A DNA stretch of 13,891 nt from NCBI GenBank assembly GCA_011682565.1, contig JAACEJ010000022.1, positions 1 through 13,891 on the forward strand, in the 5' to 3' direction. This document shows positions 13,363 through 13,891 of the stretch, piece after piece. Under the pieces are notes generated by a model, which searched no databases, was not told the DNA's origin, and worked only from the letters and a program-made list of their open reading frames with translations. Numbering within the stretch: the first letter of the stretch is position 1; every line of letters begins with the position of its first letter. Origin of the DNA: Actinomycetota bacterium (GTDB taxonomy: Bacteria; Zhuqueibacterota; Zhuqueibacteria; Residuimicrobiales; Krinioviventaceae). The position numbers and the translations under genes are program-made.

Positions 13363-13891
13363 ATGAATATCCAGGAAATTAAAGAACTTTCTCTCTATAA
13401 TCGCACACTCTTGTCCAAATTAAGCGATTGGCTGGATTCTGATGAAACACTGATCATCACCGGAAGTCGGCAGGTTGGCAAAACCAGTTTGCTCTTTCTG
13501 TTGATTCAGGAACTATTGAAGAAAAAAGTTTCTGACCGGCATATCTATTATTTCGACCTGGAGGATTTTGACATTCTGGATTTGTGCAATCAGGGGGCAA
13601 AAACTTTTGTGCACTATATGAAATCACTGGGAGAGGATTTTGAATCACAAGTTTATGTTTTTTTTGGATGAAATTCAATACCTGGAAAATCCATCCAATT
13701 TTTTAAAACTTTTGCATGATCATTATAAAAAGATCAAGACGGTTTGTTCAGGATCATCCACCCTGGATATTAGGAGAAAGTTTAAGGATTCATTAGTTGG
13801 CCGGAAAATAGTTTTTGAACTTTATCCTTTGACTTTTAAGGAATTTTTACGATTTAAGAAAAAGAATAATTTGTTAGATTTTCTCGCCCAA
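13363..13891 (+). pseudogene. AAA_14/DUF4143-type ATPase, frameshifted and cut by window edge
   Basis: The reading frame from ATG 13363 encodes an N-terminal P-loop (TGSRQVGKTSLL, about residues 33-44) and the strand YYFDLED typical of AAA_14 ATPases that carry a C-terminal DUF4143 domain. It stops at 13671 just after VYVFF. The continuation, LDEIQYLENPSNFLKLLHDH (Walker B and beyond), then SGSSTLDIRRKFKDSLVGR and the LYPLTFKEFL motif, is in the next frame from 13664 and stays open to the edge. The break is a run of eight T (13658-13665); seven would restore the frame. This is either a real inactivating or slippage site or a homopolymer sequencing error. These ATPases are common orphan genes, often multicopy, of unclear role. 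No link to the metal genes is evident. Confidence 0.85.

Overview
The window looks like chromosomal DNA of a Gram-negative bacterium of the FCB group (Calditrichota, KSB1 or Ignavibacteria-like). The main evidence is a secreted protein ending in a type IX secretion (Por) sorting domain with the signature NYPNPFNPTT. Outer-membrane beta-barrels, a Tat-exported oxidase and System I cytochrome c maturation genes also point to a diderm envelope. No rRNA, tRNA, CRISPR array or transposase gene was seen. Every complete recognisable gene from the left edge to about 12.9 kb lies on the minus strand, so they are read right to left.

Layout from right to left. 13363-13891 (+): a frameshifted AAA_14-type ATPase that runs off the window, preceded by a 16-bp inverted repeat. 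13126-13259: a palindromic MITE-like repeat that interrupts a tiny Cys-rich ORF (from 13051). 12890-11238: a T9SS-exported Gly/His/Met-rich protein with a duplicated domain, closed by a strong terminator. 10835-9328: a coupled pair, a Met-rich periplasmic protein and a beta-barrel with a Met/His-rich loop. 9139-4614: a lone receiver-domain protein, then ccmF, ccmH, a CcmI-like membrane protein and an anchored envelope protein. 4393-2839: a short operon of an anchored Rieske protein and an unusual fusion of a YHS metal-binding domain with an L-lactate dehydrogenase-like enzyme. 2414-1: a Tat-exported two-domain multicopper oxidase followed by a beta-barrel cut by the window edge.

Two separated transcription units, the multicopper oxidase unit and the Met-rich/beta-barrel unit, share an identical 16-bp palindrome (TGTAGAATATTCTACA) far upstream of their starts. 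At the second site it is extended into three 10-bp direct repeats. I infer that one metal- or redox-responsive regulator controls both, and that the region is an envelope copper-handling module interleaved with cytochrome c assembly. The YHS domain on the dehydrogenase, the Met-rich proteins and the oxidase all fit that reading, but copper itself is an inference. The most unusual items are the YHS-dehydrogenase fusion, the shared operator, the duplicated-domain T9SS protein and the Cys-rich small ORF disrupted by the repeat.
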